From assembly GCF_014650115.1 (NCBI RefSeq), contig NZ_BMUI01000006.1:124001-188000 (forward strand): a stretch of 64,000 bases of DNA. The letters are read 5' to 3'. Positions 34,687 to 46,200 of the stretch are shown one piece after another; the stretch's first letter is position 1, and the number at the start of each line of letters is the position of its first letter. Source of the stretch: Streptomyces olivaceoviridis. GTDB lineage: Bacteria > Actinomycetota > Actinomycetes > Streptomycetales > Streptomycetaceae. The translations under genes and the position numbers were made by a program. The notes beneath the pieces are model-generated. The model saw only the letters and a program-made list of their open reading frames with translations, was not told where the DNA came from and made no database searches.

Positions 34687-36339
34687 TCAGCTCCGGCCGC
34701 GCAGTTCCCGGTACGTGGCGACCAGTGCCTTCGTCGACGCGTCCAGGCCGGGTACGTCGGCGCCCTCGGTGAGCGCGGGCTCGACACGCTTGGCGAGCAC
34801 CTTGCCCAGCTCCACGCCCCACTGGTCGAAGGAGTCGATGTTCCACACCGCGCCCTGCACGAACACCTTGTGCTCGTAGAGGGCGACGAGCTGGCCGAGG
34901 ACGGACGGGGTCAGCTCACGGGCGAGGATCGTCGTGGTCGGCCGGTTGCCCTGGAAGGTCTTGTGCGGGACCAGTTCCTCGGGGACCCCCTCCGCGCGGA
35001 CCTCCTCGGCGGTCTTGCCGAAGGCGAGCGCCTGGGTCTGGGCGAAGAAGTTGGCCATCAACAGGTCGTGCTGGGCCTTCAGTTCCTCGCTCAGCTCGGC
35101 GACCGGCCGGGCGAAGCCGATGAAGTCGGCCGGGATCAGCTTGGTGCCCTGGTGGATCAACTGGTAGTAGGCGTGCTGCCCGTTGGTGCCGGGCGTGCCC
35201 CACACGATGGGCCCGGTCTGCCAGTCCACCTGCTTGCCGTCGCGGGCGACGTACTTGCCGTTGGACTCCATGTCGAGCTGCTGGAGATAGGCGGTGAACT
35301 TGGAGAGGTAGTGGCTGTACGGCAGCACGGCGTGCGACTGGGCGTCGTGGAAGTTGTCGTACCAGATGCCCAGCAGGCCCAGCAGCAGCGGGACGTTGTC
35401 CTCGGCCGGTGCGGTGCGGAAGTGGTCGTCGACGATCCGGAAGCCGTCCAGCATCTCCCGGAAGCGGTCCGGGCCGATCGCGATCATCAAGGAGAGACCG
35501 ATCGCGGAGTCGTACGAGTACCGGCCGCCGACCCAGTCCCAGAACTCGAACATGTTGGCCGTGTCGATGCCGAACTCGGCGACCTTCTCGGCGTTCGTGG
35601 ACAGCGCGACGAAGTGCTTGGCCACGGCGGCCTCGTCGCCGAGCGCGGCCAGCAGCCACTTGCGCGCCGAGGTGGCGTTGGTGATGGTCTCGATGGTGGT
35701 GAAGGTCTTGGAGGCGATGACGAACAGCGTCTCCGCCGGGTCGAGGTCCCGGGTGGCCTCGTGCAGGTCCGCGCCGTCCACGTTGGAGACGAAGCGGACC
35801 GTGAGGTCGCGGTCGGTGAAGCAGCGCAGCACCTCGTAGGCCATCGCGGGCCCGAGGTCCGAGCCGCCGATGCCGATGTTGATCACGTTCCTGATGCGCT
35901 TGCCGGTGTGGCCGGTCCAGGCGCCGGAGCGGACGCGGTCGGCGAAGCCGGCCATCTTGTCGAGCACGGCGTGCACCGCCGGGACCACGTTCTCGCCGTC
36001 GACCTCGACGGCCGCGTCGCGCCGGGCGCGCAGCGCGGTGTGCAGCACGGCCCGGTTCTCGGTGACGTTGATCTTCTCGCCGCGGAACATGGCGTCCCTG
36101 AGGCCGAAGACGTCCGTCGCCGCGGCCAGCTCGCGCAGCAGGCGCAGGGTCTCGTCGGTGACCAGGTGCTTCGAGTAGTCGATGTACAGGTCGCCGACCT
36201 GGAGCGTGTACCCGGTGCCGCGCGCCGGATCGGCGTCGAACAGGTCCCTGAGATGGGTGTCCGCCAGCTCCTCCCGGTGCTTGGCCAGAGCGGTCCACTC
36301 GGGCGTCTGGTTGAGCCTGGTACGGCCGTCTGCGTTCAT
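34687..36339 (-). CDS. pgi: glucose-6-phosphate isomerase
   Basis: Interconverts glucose 6-phosphate and fructose 6-phosphate, linking glycolysis to the pentose phosphate operon upstream. The 550 residues are of the long bacterial type. The phosphate loop IGIGGSDLG is at 155-163 and SKTFTTIET at 210-218. The catalytic Glu358 is in [10 protein letters not shown] and His389 in [13 protein letters not shown] 36339 has GGAAG upstream; the frame is open further back but without similarity. It begins 52 bases after the MFS gene. Confidence 0.96.
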   Translation of the reverse strand: MNADGRTRLNQTPEWTALAKHREELADTHLRDLFDADPARGTGYTLQVGDLYIDYSKHLVTDETLRLLRELAAATDVFGLRDAMFRGEKINVTENRAVLHTALRARRDAAVEVDGENVVPAVHAVLDKMAGFADRVRSGAWTGHTGKRIRNVINIGIGGSDLGPAMAYEVLRCFTDRDLTVRFVSNVDGADLHEATRDLDPAETLFVIASKTFTTIETITNATSARKWLLAALGDEAAVAKHFVALSTNAEKVAEFGIDTANMFEFWDWVGGRYSYDSAIGLSLMIAIGPDRFREMLDGFRIVDDHFRTAPAEDNVPLLLGLLGIWYDNFHDAQSHAVLPYSHYLSKFTAYLQQLDMESNGKYVARDGKQVDWQTGPIVWGTPGTNGQHAYYQLIHQGTKLIPADFIGFARPVAELSEELKAQHDLLMANFFAQTQALAFGKTAEEVRAEGVPEELVPHKTFQGNRPTTTILARELTPSVLGQLVALYEHKVFVQGAVWNIDSFDQWGVELGKVLAKRVEPALTEGADVPGLDASTKALVATYRELRGRS

Positions 36340-36391
36340 GTCCGACTTCCGCCTTCTTTCGTGCCTGTCCCAGCCGTTCCAACCTAATTGA

Positions 36392-37663
36392 TCAGCGCGC
36401 GGGACGAGCGGTGGAGACGCTGTCCGCACGGGCGGCCACGGGTGCGCCGGGCTCGCGTGCCGGTATCAGCGCGATGACGGCCGAGGCGAACAGGCCGGCC
36501 GCGAGCAGGGCGGGCGCGTTGAGGTCGTACAGCCCGGCCACGGCCCCGCCGAGGAACGCGCCGAGCGGGGCACCGGAGGTGGAGGACGTACGGAAGGCCG
36601 AGGCGATGCGGCCCACCATGGACTCGGGGCTGCGCTGCTGCATCAGGGTGACCTGGTTGACGTTCCAGACCATGTTCATCGCGCCGAGCAGCAGCATCCC
36701 GGCGACCAGCGCGGGCACGTGCCGCACGGAGCCGATGAGCAGCAGCGCGCCCGTCTGGAGTGTGCCGCCGAGCAGCAGGGCCCGCACCCGACCGGTGCGG
36801 CGCGCGATCCGCTGGGCGACGAGACCGCCGGCCAGGCTGCCGGCCGAGTACGCCGTCATGGCGGCGACGTAGCCGGTGTCGCCCGCGTGCAGCCAGCGGG
36901 TGACGTGCAGCGCCAGCGTGGCGATCAGGGCGCCCATGCCGATGTTGCACAGCAGTGTGGCCACGCACACCGCGCGGAGCACCCGGTCGCGCCACAGCGC
37001 GCGCAGGCCCTCCCCGATCTCCGTGCGCAGGGTGCTGCCGACCGGGCGGGGCTCCCGCTCCGGCGGCCGTATCCGCAGGGACGCCACGAGCGCGGCGGCC
37101 AGCAGGTACGTGCCCGCGTCCGCCGCGAACGGCATGAACGCCCCGGCCGCCAGCAGCAGCGGCACGAACGGGCCCGCCAGCAGTCCGCCCGCGAGCTGCT
37201 GACCGGTCATCAGCCGGGCGTTCGCACTGCCCAGGGCCTCCTGGTCCACCAGGGACGGCAACAGGGCCGTGGAGGCGTTGTCGAAGAGCGTCTGGAGCGC
37301 GGTGAGGGAGAAGGCGAGGGCGATCAGCAGGGGTACGGAGGCGTACCCGAGGCCCACGGCGAGGGCGAAACCGGCGACGAGCAGACCCCGTGCCGTGTCC
37401 ACGAGCCACATCGCCCGCCGCTGGTCGACACGGTCCGCCACAGCACCGCCGAACAGCCCGAACAGCAGCCAGGGCAGATAGCCGCAGGCGGTGACGGAGG
37501 CGACGACGAGGGGCTCGTCGGTGAGGCTCACGGCGAGCAACGGCAGCGCGGACGTGCGCAACGCGTCGCCGAACCGGGAGACCACGGCGGCCGTCCACAG
37601 CCGGCCGAATCCCCCGCGCCAGGCAGGTGTCCCGCCCCCGCTCGCCGTCCCGACCACAGCCAC
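36392..37663 (-). CDS. MFS transporter (drug-exporter-like)
   Basis: A 423-residue secondary transporter of the major facilitator superfamily with about 12 helices. It belongs to the MefA/enterobactin-exporter-like group (MFS_3): [27 protein letters not shown] at the start, [18 protein letters not shown] in loop 2-3, and [26 protein letters not shown] in the second half. The GTG at 37663 has GAGGGG seven bases upstream; the long open frame upstream runs over rbpA and is not coding. It lies between rbpA and pgi on the same strand. The substrate is unknown. Confidence 0.85.
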   Translation of the reverse strand: MAVVGTASGGGTPAWRGGFGRLWTAAVVSRFGDALRTSALPLLAVSLTDEPLVVASVTACGYLPWLLFGLFGGAVADRVDQRRAMWLVDTARGLLVAGFALAVGLGYASVPLLIALAFSLTALQTLFDNASTALLPSLVDQEALGSANARLMTGQQLAGGLLAGPFVPLLLAAGAFMPFAADAGTYLLAAALVASLRIRPPEREPRPVGSTLRTEIGEGLRALWRDRVLRAVCVATLLCNIGMGALIATLALHVTRWLHAGDTGYVAAMTAYSAGSLAGGLVAQRIARRTGRVRALLLGGTLQTGALLLIGSVRHVPALVAGMLLLGAMNMVWNVNQVTLMQQRSPESMVGRIASAFRTSSTSGAPLGAFLGGAVAGLYDLNAPALLAAGLFASAVIALIPAREPGAPVAARADSVSTARPAR

Positions 37664-37785
37664 GCTCGCCCCCTCACGCTGCGCCGATGCACACACCGTA
37701 GAGGGCACCACTGACAACGGGCCGTCCGCAGCGGGGGGAAACGGCTCCGGCCAGGCACCCGCGGGCACCCGGCCGGTCACAACTC

Positions 37786-38121
37786 CTAGATCTCGCCTCG
37801 CAGTTTGGCGAGCGCCTCGGCGAGGATCGCCTCGCCGTCCGCGTCGCTGCGCCGCTCCCGTACGTACGCCAGGTGCGTCTTGTACGGCTCGGTGCGCGGC
37901 GGGTCCGGCGGGTTGTCCCGGTCCTGGCCGGCCGGGAAGCCGCAGCGCGGGCAGTCCCAGGTCTCGGGAACCTGCGCGTCGCTGGCGAAGCTGGGCTGCG
38001 TCTCGTGCCCGTTGGAGCACCAGAAGGAGATGCGCAGACGCGGCGCGGACTCGCCGCGCTCGGCCTCGCCCATCGGCCCCGCCCCGACCCGGCTTCCTCG
38101 GATCGCGTTGCCACTTGCCAC
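37786..38121 (-). CDS. rbpA: RNA polymerase-binding protein RbpA family (possibly the RbpB paralogue)
   Basis: A 111-residue actinobacterial protein that binds RNA polymerase and group I/II sigma factors and stabilises the open complex. The N-terminal core-binding arm GNAIRGSRVG is followed by a zinc-ribbon-like barrel with Cys35, His39, Cys57 and Cys60 (WCSNGHE, WDCPRCG). A basic/proline linker comes next, then the sigma-interaction helices (RTEPYKTHLAYVRERRSDADGEAI, about 76-99). Streptomyces have two paralogues. The position beside secG and the short C-terminus suggest the second one, by recollection only. GTG 38121 has GGGAG eight bases upstream. Confidence 0.85.
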   Translation of the reverse strand: MASGNAIRGSRVGAGPMGEAERGESAPRLRISFWCSNGHETQPSFASDAQVPETWDCPRCGFPAGQDRDNPPDPPRTEPYKTHLAYVRERRSDADGEAILAEALAKLRGEI

Positions 38122-38249
38122 GGTCGTAACTCCCTGCGTGATGGTGCCGCGAAGCGAGTCGGCGTTTCGCTTCGCCGCGAGCGCCTCAGTCTACGTAAGG
38201 CCCAACGCGCGTCCAGTGATTGGAGTTACCGGCCCCCACACCCAGACGC

Positions 38250-38298
38250 AAGCCCCATGATAGGCCGCGCTCAGGAGCGCGTACCGAACATGGGGCTT
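38250..38298. terminator. two-tier hairpin between secG and rbpA
   Basis: Outer 10-bp arms AAGCCCCATG (38250-38259) and CATGGGGCTT (38289-38298) enclose a second perfect stem CGCGCTC-AG-GAGCGCG (38266-38281). It lies 28 bases downstream of the secG stop on the minus strand. Terminator is the default reading; a structured leader for rbpA is an alternative. Confidence 0.5.
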
Positions 38299-38325
38299 TA
38301 CGTGTGGAATGTACTGCTCGCGTGT

Positions 38326-38562
38326 TCAGCTGTTCGTCTTGATCAGCATGCCGAGGACGATGATGCACGCGAACCACAGCAGGCCGACCACGATGGTGAT
38401 CCGGTCGAGGTTGCGCTCGGCGACCGAGGAGCCGCCGACGGAGGACTGCATGCCGCCACCGAACATGTCGGAGAGGCCGCCGCCCTTTCCCTTGTGCATC
38501 AGCACCAGCAGCATCAGCAGCAGGCTGAAGATGATCAGGGCGATCGAGAACCCCAAAACCAC
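38326..38562 (-). CDS. secG: preprotein translocase subunit SecG
   Basis: A 78-residue SecG, the small accessory subunit of the SecYEG channel, with two membrane helices (about 3-24 and 54-74). Between them is MHKGKGGGLSDMFGGG, the conserved cytosolic loop. GTG 38562 fits the family start (VVLGFSIALIIFSLL). GAGGAAG is 11-13 bases upstream. The frame is open further upstream through a hairpin region and is not coding there. It follows tpiA on the same strand, but a terminator stands between, so it probably has its own promoter. Confidence 0.93.
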   Translation of the reverse strand: MVLGFSIALIIFSLLLMLLVLMHKGKGGGLSDMFGGGMQSSVGGSSVAERNLDRITIVVGLLWFACIIVLGMLIKTNS

Positions 38563-38596
38563 GGCTGGACCAACTTCCTCGGATTCGGATGGACGA

Positions 38597-38625
38597 CGGG
38601 GGCACAGCACCCGGCTGTGCCCCCG
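38597..38625 (-). terminator. terminator of pgk-tpiA
   Basis: 11-bp perfect stem: CGGGGGCACAG (38597-38607), 7-base loop, CTGTGCCCCCG (38615-38625), 45 bases beyond the tpiA stop on the minus strand. Confidence 0.75.
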
Positions 38626-38669
38626 CAAGGGTACGACGTATCGCCGCTACCGCCTACTCACGGACATGG

Positions 38670-39446
<777 letters not shown>

Positions 39447-39449
39447 GGG

Positions 39450-40661
39450 TCAGTCCTCCAGTGCGGCGAGGCCGGGGAGCGTCTTGCCCTCAAGGTATTC
39501 GAGGGAGGCGCCGCCACCGGTCGAGATGTGGCCGAATGCCTTGTCGTCGAAGCCGAGCGTGCGCACGGCCGCGGCGGAGTCACCGCCGCCGACGACGGTG
39601 AAACCGTTCGTGTCGACGAGTGCCTGGGCGACCGCCTTGGTGCCCTCGGCGTAGTCGGGGTGCTCGAAGACGCCCATGGGACCGTTCCAGAAGACGGTCT
39701 CGGCGTCGGCGAGCTTCGAGGCGTAGAGCTCTCGGGTCCTGGGGCCGATGTCCAGGCCCTCCTGGTCGGCGGGGATCTTGTCCGCGTCGACCACGGTGTT
39801 CTCGGTGGGCGCCTTGGTCTTCAGGTCCGGGAAGGTCCGGGAGACCACGACGTCGACGGGGAGCAGCAGCTCGACGCCCTGCTTCTCGGCGCGCTCCATG
39901 TACTCCGTGACGGCCGGGACCTGGTCCTCCTGGAGGAGGGAGATGCCGACCTCGTAGCCCTTGGCCTTGAGGAAGGTGTAGGCCATGCCGCCGCCGATGA
40001 GGAGCCGGTCGGCCTTGCCGAGCAGCTGGTCGATGACGGCGAGCTTGTCGGAGACCTTGGCGCCGCCGAGCGCGACGACGTAGGGGCGCTTGACGTCCTC
40101 GGTGAGCTTCTTCAGGACGCCGACCTCGGTGGTGATCAGGTAACCGGCGTAGTGCGGCAGCCGGGCCGGGAGGTCGTAGACCGAGGCGTGCCCCCGGTGC
40201 ACGGCGCCGAAGCCGTCACCGACGTAGACGTCGGCGAGAGCGGCCAGCCGGTCGGCGAACTCACCGCGCTCGGTGTCGTCCTTGGACGTCTCGCCGGGGT
40301 TGAAGCGCAGGTTCTCGATGACCGCGACCTGGCCGGGCTGGAGGCCGTCGACGGCGTCGTGGGCGGCGGGGCCGACGGTGTCCTGGGCGAAGGCGACCGG
40401 GGCGCCGAGCAGTTCACCGAGGCGCTCGGCGGCGGGCAGCAGCGAGAAGGCGAGGTCCGGGGCACCCTTGGGGCGGCCCAGGTGCGAGGCGACGACCACC
40501 TTGGCGCCCGCGTCCGCGAGGGCCTTGACGGTGGGCAGGACGGCGCGGATGCGGCCGTCGTCGGTGATCGTCCCGTCGGCCAGCGGCACGTTGAGGTCGG
40601 CGCGGACGAAGACCCGCTTGCCGCTCACGCCGTCGGCGAGAAGTTCGTCGATCGTCTTCAT
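39450..40661 (-). CDS. pgk: phosphoglycerate kinase
   Basis: Makes ATP from 1,3-bisphosphoglycerate in glycolysis. It has 403 residues. Substrate-side motifs are RADLNVP (20-26), SHLGRPKG (59-66) and IENLRFNPGE. The nucleotide side shows GGAKVSDKL, WNGPMGVFE and GGGDSAAAV near residue 370. Length and motifs are fully normal. It begins at ATG 40661 and is separated from the upstream gap gene by a strong hairpin (40730-40769), so gap and pgk-tpiA are probably separate transcripts despite being in pathway order. Confidence 0.97.
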   Translation of the reverse strand: MKTIDELLADGVSGKRVFVRADLNVPLADGTITDDGRIRAVLPTVKALADAGAKVVVASHLGRPKGAPDLAFSLLPAAERLGELLGAPVAFAQDTVGPAAHDAVDGLQPGQVAVIENLRFNPGETSKDDTERGEFADRLAALADVYVGDGFGAVHRGHASVYDLPARLPHYAGYLITTEVGVLKKLTEDVKRPYVVALGGAKVSDKLAVIDQLLGKADRLLIGGGMAYTFLKAKGYEVGISLLQEDQVPAVTEYMERAEKQGVELLLPVDVVVSRTFPDLKTKAPTENTVVDADKIPADQEGLDIGPRTRELYASKLADAETVFWNGPMGVFEHPDYAEGTKAVAQALVDTNGFTVVGGGDSAAAVRTLGFDDKAFGHISTGGGASLEYLEGKTLPGLAALED

Positions 40662-40729
40662 GGGAGTGGACTCCTACAGGAGGGCTCGTGGTGCACCTGA
40701 TCGTAAAAGGACGTGGTCAGTACGTGGGA

Positions 40730-40769
40730 CAGGGCCCGGACAGCGCGACGGTGCGCTGCACGGGCCCTG
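40730..40769 (-). terminator. terminator after gap
   Basis: CAGGGCCCG (40730-40738) pairs with CGGGCCCTG (40761-40769), and inside it CAGCGC (40741-40746) pairs with GCGCTG (40753-40758). The long composite hairpin lies 28 bases downstream of the gap stop on the minus strand. Confidence 0.75.
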
Positions 40770-40797
40770 CTCCCACTTCGGGGTCCTGCTTCGGCGA

Positions 40798-41832
<1,035 letters not shown>

Positions 41833-41933
41833 CTATGCGGTGCCGGCGAGCTCTGTTTGGGATGTCCCCGACCACCACCGACCCTACCTCTCTGCGGGCC
41901 CCGAGGTGACATCGAGATGGCCCATACACGGGC

Positions 41934-41971
41934 AGGCGGTCCGTACCAGTCAGTAGAGGTACGGACCGCCT
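41934..41971. terminator. 14-bp inverted repeat upstream of gap
   Basis: AGGCGGTCCGTACC (41934-41947), 10-base loop, perfectly complementary arm (41958-41971). It lies about 130 bases upstream of the gap start and about 130 bases past the stop of the carboxypeptidase gene. It may be a second terminator for the latter that insulates gap, or a regulatory site. Confidence 0.5.
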
Positions 41972-42067
41972 CGGATCGACAGCGGATTCACCCGTATTTA
42001 GTACGGAACGCGGGGCGCTTCCGACGTCGTTTTCACTCGTTCGTGAGCGGGTCGGCTCACTTGATGC

Positions 42068-42098
42068 ACCCCCTCTACGCGCACCGTTGAGAGGGGGT
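42068..42098 (-). terminator. terminator after the carboxypeptidase gene
   Basis: ACCCCCTCT (42068-42076) and AGAGGGGGT (42090-42098), 13-base loop, six bases after the M14 gene stop. Confidence 0.65.
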
Positions 42099-42103
42099 AC
42101 CGC

Positions 42104-45058
42104 TCACCTGTCGAGCGAGTCGAACGCCTTCCGCAGCAGAGCCGTCCGATCGGCCGCCGACGGCACCTGTTCCAGACCGAAACCGAGCAGCACGGTGTCG
42201 TCCGTGGTGACCGCTCCGTACGTCTGGAACAGCGTCCCGGTGCGCGTCCAGTCCTTCAGCACCGCCGGGCTGCCGACGGGTGGTCCGGCCGCCTTCCAGG
42301 CGCCGAGGTCCGACTCGAAGCCCTCGGTCTCCCGCGCCGTGCCGCCGACGACCAGCGAGGCGTCGTCGGCGAGGACACCGTGCCCGCCGCTGCCGGGGTC
42401 GGTGATGTAACTGATCGAGATCTCGACGGACCTCCCGGCGTACGCGCTCAGGTCGAAGCCCGCCTGCTGCCAGCCGCCGGAGCTGCCGGTGAGGCTGTGC
42501 CACGCACCGGTGGTGCCGGTCGCGGCGCAGGTGTTGCCGGTGAGCGTCAGGTAGTGCTTCAGCCACGGGTGCTCACCGATCAGGAAGCCTGCCCCGCACT
42601 CGTCCGGCACGGCCGCCTTCGTGGCCCCTCCGGCCTCCGGCAGCGTCGTCCAGTCGTCGGCGCCGACGGTGTGCGCCTCGACCACCGCGTGGTCGTAGCC
42701 GCGCTCGGTGTCCCACAGCAGCCGGGTGCTCAGGGCGGGCTGGTCGGCGGCGGCGACCCCGGTGAGGTCGATGGTGCGGGTGAGGCGCTTGTAGGCGTCG
42801 TCGGTGTGCACGGCGGCGGCCATCGAGGCACCCGTGTACGGCCCGTACGGGTTGACGGTGCCGGCGAAGGTGCCCGCGCCCGCGCTCTTGAACTGCGGGT
42901 AGGTGGCGACCGGCAGCTCGTCGGAGGTGACGCCGTAGGTGCCGGCCTTGTCGAGCGGGTTGCCGGGCGCGTCGCCGAGGGCGCCGCTGAAGCCGTCGAG
43001 CGCGCCGGAGCCGGTGAAACCGTTGGCCCCCTTGGTCGACGTACGGCTGTAGGCGCCGAGGTAGTACTGGCTGAAGTCGTCGGACAGGGTGCCGTCGCCG
43101 AGGTCGACGCTGCCACCGGCCAGCTCGCCGGCCTCGATCAGCCTGCCGCCCTCGTTGAGGTAGGCACGCAGCCGGAGCTGGGTGGCGTTGGCGGGGCCGC
43201 CCGCGCCGGAGTAGTGCACGACCGTCCGGAAGTGCTTCAGCACGCCGAGCGCGTCCGGGGCGCCCTGCGTGGCCACGTCCCACACCAGCGCCCGGTGCCC
43301 GGCGCCCTTCAGCGCGTCCACGTACGTCCGCGCCTGTGCGGCGGCCGTGCCCTCCTCGGCGACCACCAGGGTGTCGGCCGCCGGCCGCTTCGCGATCGTG
43401 TAGGTGAAGTGGGTGCTGGAGACCTTCTTCCCGCCCCTGGTCCGGCCGGTGAACCACACCTCGACCTTGTCGCCCGGCTCGCCGTCCCGCACCTTCGCGC
43501 GGTACTCGTCGAAGTAGAGGTTGTCCTCACCGCCGTACGTCCGCCCGCCCCTCCAGTGCTTCAGCGCCTGGTCGCGCGTACGGCCGCCGTTGACGCGGTA
43601 CTTGAGCTCCTTGTCCCGGACCGCCCTGCGGACGACGACCGAGACCTCCTGGTCCGCGCCCCGGGAGTACGACGTCGAGAACGCGGCCGGGGTGAAGTCG
43701 GCGGCGCTCAGACCGACCGAGGAGACCGGCTTGTCGGGGTGTACGGCGGTCTCGGCGACGGAGAGCGCGAACGGGATGTTCTTGGCGAACTCCTGCTGGA
43801 CCAGCTTCTCGTCGTCGGGGAAGTTGAAGACGGACTGGCAGTCCTGGCTCTTCCAGGCGTCGTCCGGGTCGAGGTCCGACGCGGTCTGACAGGTCGACAT
43901 CTCCGGGGTGAACATCGCCATCCCGTTGACGTTCGACGCGTGGCCGTCCGCCTCGCCGTTGGTGGTGTACAGCTCCGAGGAGACCTGCGGGTGGTAGCCC
44001 GGGACGGCGGAGTCGCCGGGGGTGCCGGCGAGCGCCTTGTAGAGGACGTCGTCGGGGGTCGGGGTGGCCACCTGCCAGCCGACGCCGTAGAGGAGGAGTT
44101 CGGCGGCGGAGTGGTAGTTGATGCCGTACCGGAAGCCGACGCGCTTCTCGAAGGCGTCGAGGGCCTTGGTCTCGGGCTCGGAGCCGGGGCTCGCGCCGCG
44201 GTAGGTCTGGCTGGTGGGGTTGGGGGACGAACCCTCGTCGTCGTAACCCCACTTGTAGGGGAAGTTGCGGTTGAGGTCGACGCCGTCGCCCGTACTGATG
44301 ACGCCGTCGCCGTTGACGTCCCGCAGGTTCTTGCGCCACAGGCGGGTGCCGGAGTCCTTGAACGTGTAGTCGTAGCCGTCCGGGTTGGCCGAGAGGACGA
44401 ACCACAGCTCCGTCGAGTCGACGATCTTCTTGACGCGCCGGTCGGTCGTGTAGCGGTCCAGGTAGTAGTGCATCAGGCGCCGGGTCATCTCCGGCGTGAT
44501 CCACTCGCGCGCGTGCTGGTTGGACATGTAGAGCACGGCGGGCCTGGAGCCGTCCTTCGACTTCTTCGCGTTCCTGGTCAGTTTGAGCGCGAGGATGTCC
44601 TGGCCGCCGAGGGTCTGGCCGATGGACTCGACCTTGGTGAGGCCGGGGTGGGCCCGGGCGGTCCGGAGGATCTCCTCCTTGAGCCCGCCGCTTCCGCTGT
44701 ACGGGCGGAACACGCCCTGGGCGGCGTCCTCGACCCTGGCCTCCGCCTTGGCCGAGAGCGCGTGCTCGGTGAGGTCGACGCCCTGCTCGCGCAGTCGCGC
44801 GGCCTGCTTGCCGGTGAGGTAGACCTCGACCTCGGTCCTGCCGCCTGCGCCCACCCGCTCACCGAGTTCATGGCCGTCCTGACCGGCCTTGAGCAGCAGG
44901 GGTACCTGCTGCCCGGTGACCTCGGCGCGGTAGACCTTGACCTCTTCCGGCCCGGACGGCGCCGGACTTCCGTTCTGTGCCTGGGCGATGGGCGCGAGGC
45001 TCGCTCCGCCGATCAGAAACGCGCCGACAGCGAGGACCGATCTCGCTCTGTGTCTCAT
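42104..45058 (-). CDS. secreted M14-family zinc carboxypeptidase, multidomain
   Basis: A 984-residue extracellular protease. The signal peptide is about 1-28 (RARSVLAVGAFLIGGASLAP, cleavage near AQA). The zinc ligands are His182 and Glu185 (SNQHAREWITPE) and His316 (INYHSA), and SANPDGYDY is typical of M14. DVNGDGVISTGDGVD (247-261) looks like a calcium loop inserted before LNRNFPYKW. After the catalytic domain come a beta-rich part (about 450-590), a Rossmann-like part (about 600-770) and a C-terminal part resembling immune-inhibitor-A/MAM-like domains (LLWDTERGYDHAVVEA, EHPWLKHYL). A GGGGGG stretch precedes the ATG. It stands alone between terminators. It probably trims peptides for nutrition. 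Confidence 0.9.
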   Translation of the reverse strand: MRHRARSVLAVGAFLIGGASLAPIAQAQNGSPAPSGPEEVKVYRAEVTGQQVPLLLKAGQDGHELGERVGAGGRTEVEVYLTGKQAARLREQGVDLTEHALSAKAEARVEDAAQGVFRPYSGSGGLKEEILRTARAHPGLTKVESIGQTLGGQDILALKLTRNAKKSKDGSRPAVLYMSNQHAREWITPEMTRRLMHYYLDRYTTDRRVKKIVDSTELWFVLSANPDGYDYTFKDSGTRLWRKNLRDVNGDGVISTGDGVDLNRNFPYKWGYDDEGSSPNPTSQTYRGASPGSEPETKALDAFEKRVGFRYGINYHSAAELLLYGVGWQVATPTPDDVLYKALAGTPGDSAVPGYHPQVSSELYTTNGEADGHASNVNGMAMFTPEMSTCQTASDLDPDDAWKSQDCQSVFNFPDDEKLVQQEFAKNIPFALSVAETAVHPDKPVSSVGLSAADFTPAAFSTSYSRGADQEVSVVVRRAVRDKELKYRVNGGRTRDQALKHWRGGRTYGGEDNLYFDEYRAKVRDGEPGDKVEVWFTGRTRGGKKVSSTHFTYTIAKRPAADTLVVAEEGTAAAQARTYVDALKGAGHRALVWDVATQGAPDALGVLKHFRTVVHYSGAGGPANATQLRLRAYLNEGGRLIEAGELAGGSVDLGDGTLSDDFSQYYLGAYSRTSTKGANGFTGSGALDGFSGALGDAPGNPLDKAGTYGVTSDELPVATYPQFKSAGAGTFAGTVNPYGPYTGASMAAAVHTDDAYKRLTRTIDLTGVAAADQPALSTRLLWDTERGYDHAVVEAHTVGADDWTTLPEAGGATKAAVPDECGAGFLIGEHPWLKHYLTLTGNTCAATGTTGAWHSLTGSSGGWQQAGFDLSAYAGRSVEISISYITDPGSGGHGVLADDASLVVGGTARETEGFESDLGAWKAAGPPVGSPAVLKDWTRTGTLFQTYGAVTTDDTVLLGFGLEQVPSAADRTALLRKAFDSLDR

Positions 45059-45153
45059 GAACCCCCCTAGCGGTGGTCCGCCACAGCGACGAACAGGTTG
45101 CCAGGCTCATGCCACTTGATGATCGAGTCAAGAGCACCACAAGGACACGCAAA

Positions 45154-45192
45154 AGCCGGTGCCGAGCACCCGAACGGCCGTCGGCACCGGCT
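45154..45192 (-). terminator. terminator of uvrC-rapZ-yvcK-whiA
   Basis: Perfect 12-bp stem AGCCGGTGCCGA (45154-45165) and its complement (45181-45192). On the minus strand the stem is followed by TTTT, so it is a classical intrinsic terminator 19 bases past the whiA stop. Confidence 0.85.
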
Positions 45193-45210
45193 AATTGACG
45201 CGTCGTCCGG

Positions 45211-46200
45211 TCAGCCGGCGAGGTTGTCCGCCAGCTCCTCGGTGAGGTTGGCCTCCGTGCCCGGGATGCCCAGGTCGGTGGCGCGCTTGTCGGCCATCGC
45301 CAGCAGCCGGCGGATACGGCCCGCGACCGCGTCCTTCGTCAGCGGCGGATCGGCGAGCGCGCCCAGCTCCTCCAGGGAGGCCTGCTTGTGCTCCATGCGC
45401 AGCCGCCCTGCCGCGGCCAGGTGCTCGGGCACCTCGTCGCCCAGGATCTCCAGGGCGCGCTGGACCCGGGCCCCGGCGGCCACGGCGGCACGGGCCGAAC
45501 GGCGCAGATTGGCGTCGTCGAAGTTGGCGAGCCGGTTGGCCGTGGCCCGCACCTCGCGGCGCATCCGGCGCTCCTCCCAGGCCAGCACGGACTCATGGGC
45601 GCCCAGCCGGGTGAGCAGGGCACCGATCGCGTCACCGTCCCGGACGACCACCCGGTCCACCCCGCGCACCTCGCGGGCCTTCGCGGCGATCGACAGTCTG
45701 CGCGCGGCACCGACCAGCGCGAGCGCCGCCTCCGGGCCCGGGCAGGTCACCTCCAGCGACGAGGAACGGCCGGGCTCGGTCAGCGAGCCGTGCGCCAGGA
45801 AGGCACCGCGCCAGGCCGCCTCCGCGTCGCAGGTGGCCCCCGAGACCACCTGCGGGGGCAGACCGCGGATCGGGCGGCCCCGGCCGTCCACGAGACCCGT
45901 CTGCCGGGCCAGCTGGTCACCGCCCGCGACGACCCGTACGACATACCGCGAGCCGCGGCGCAGCCCGCCGGGCGCCATCACGATCAGCTCGGAGCTGTGC
46001 CCGAAGATCTCCAGGATGTCCCGCTTGAGCCGGCGCGCCGCCATCGCGGTGTCCAGCTCCGCCTCGATCACGATGCGCCCGCTCACCAGGTGGAGGCCTC
46101 CGGCGAACCGCAGAATGGCGGAGACCTCCGCCTTCCTGCAGCAGGTCCGGGTGACGGGTAGCCGGGAGATCTCGTCCTTCACCGCTGCCGTCATCGCCAT
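45211..46200 (-). CDS. whiA: WhiA, sporulation and cell-division transcription factor
   Basis: A 329-residue DNA-binding protein that in Streptomyces works with WhiB to switch aerial hyphae to sporulation septation (ftsZ, ftsW and others are known targets). The N-terminal half (about 20-220) is the LAGLIDADG-homing-endonuclease-like fold. It has [30 protein letters not shown] at the start and [19 protein letters not shown] within. The C-terminal HTH is at about 265-315 ([26 protein letters not shown]). Its ATG at 46200 overlaps the yvcK end by 10 nt. whiA is last in a conserved operon. Confidence 0.96.
   Translation of the reverse strand: MAMTAAVKDEISRLPVTRTCCRKAEVSAILRFAGGLHLVSGRIVIEAELDTAMAARRLKRDILEIFGHSSELIVMAPGGLRRGSRYVVRVVAGGDQLARQTGLVDGRGRPIRGLPPQVVSGATCDAEAAWRGAFLAHGSLTEPGRSSSLEVTCPGPEAALALVGAARRLSIAAKAREVRGVDRVVVRDGDAIGALLTRLGAHESVLAWEERRMRREVRATANRLANFDDANLRRSARAAVAAGARVQRALEILGDEVPEHLAAAGRLRMEHKQASLEELGALADPPLTKDAVAGRIRRLLAMADKRATDLGIPGTEANLTEELADNLAG

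Noticed and set aside
38250..38298. tRNA gene
   Set aside because: The stems look like a cloverleaf at first, but there is no T-loop (TTCGA), no D-arm and no 70-90 nt extent.
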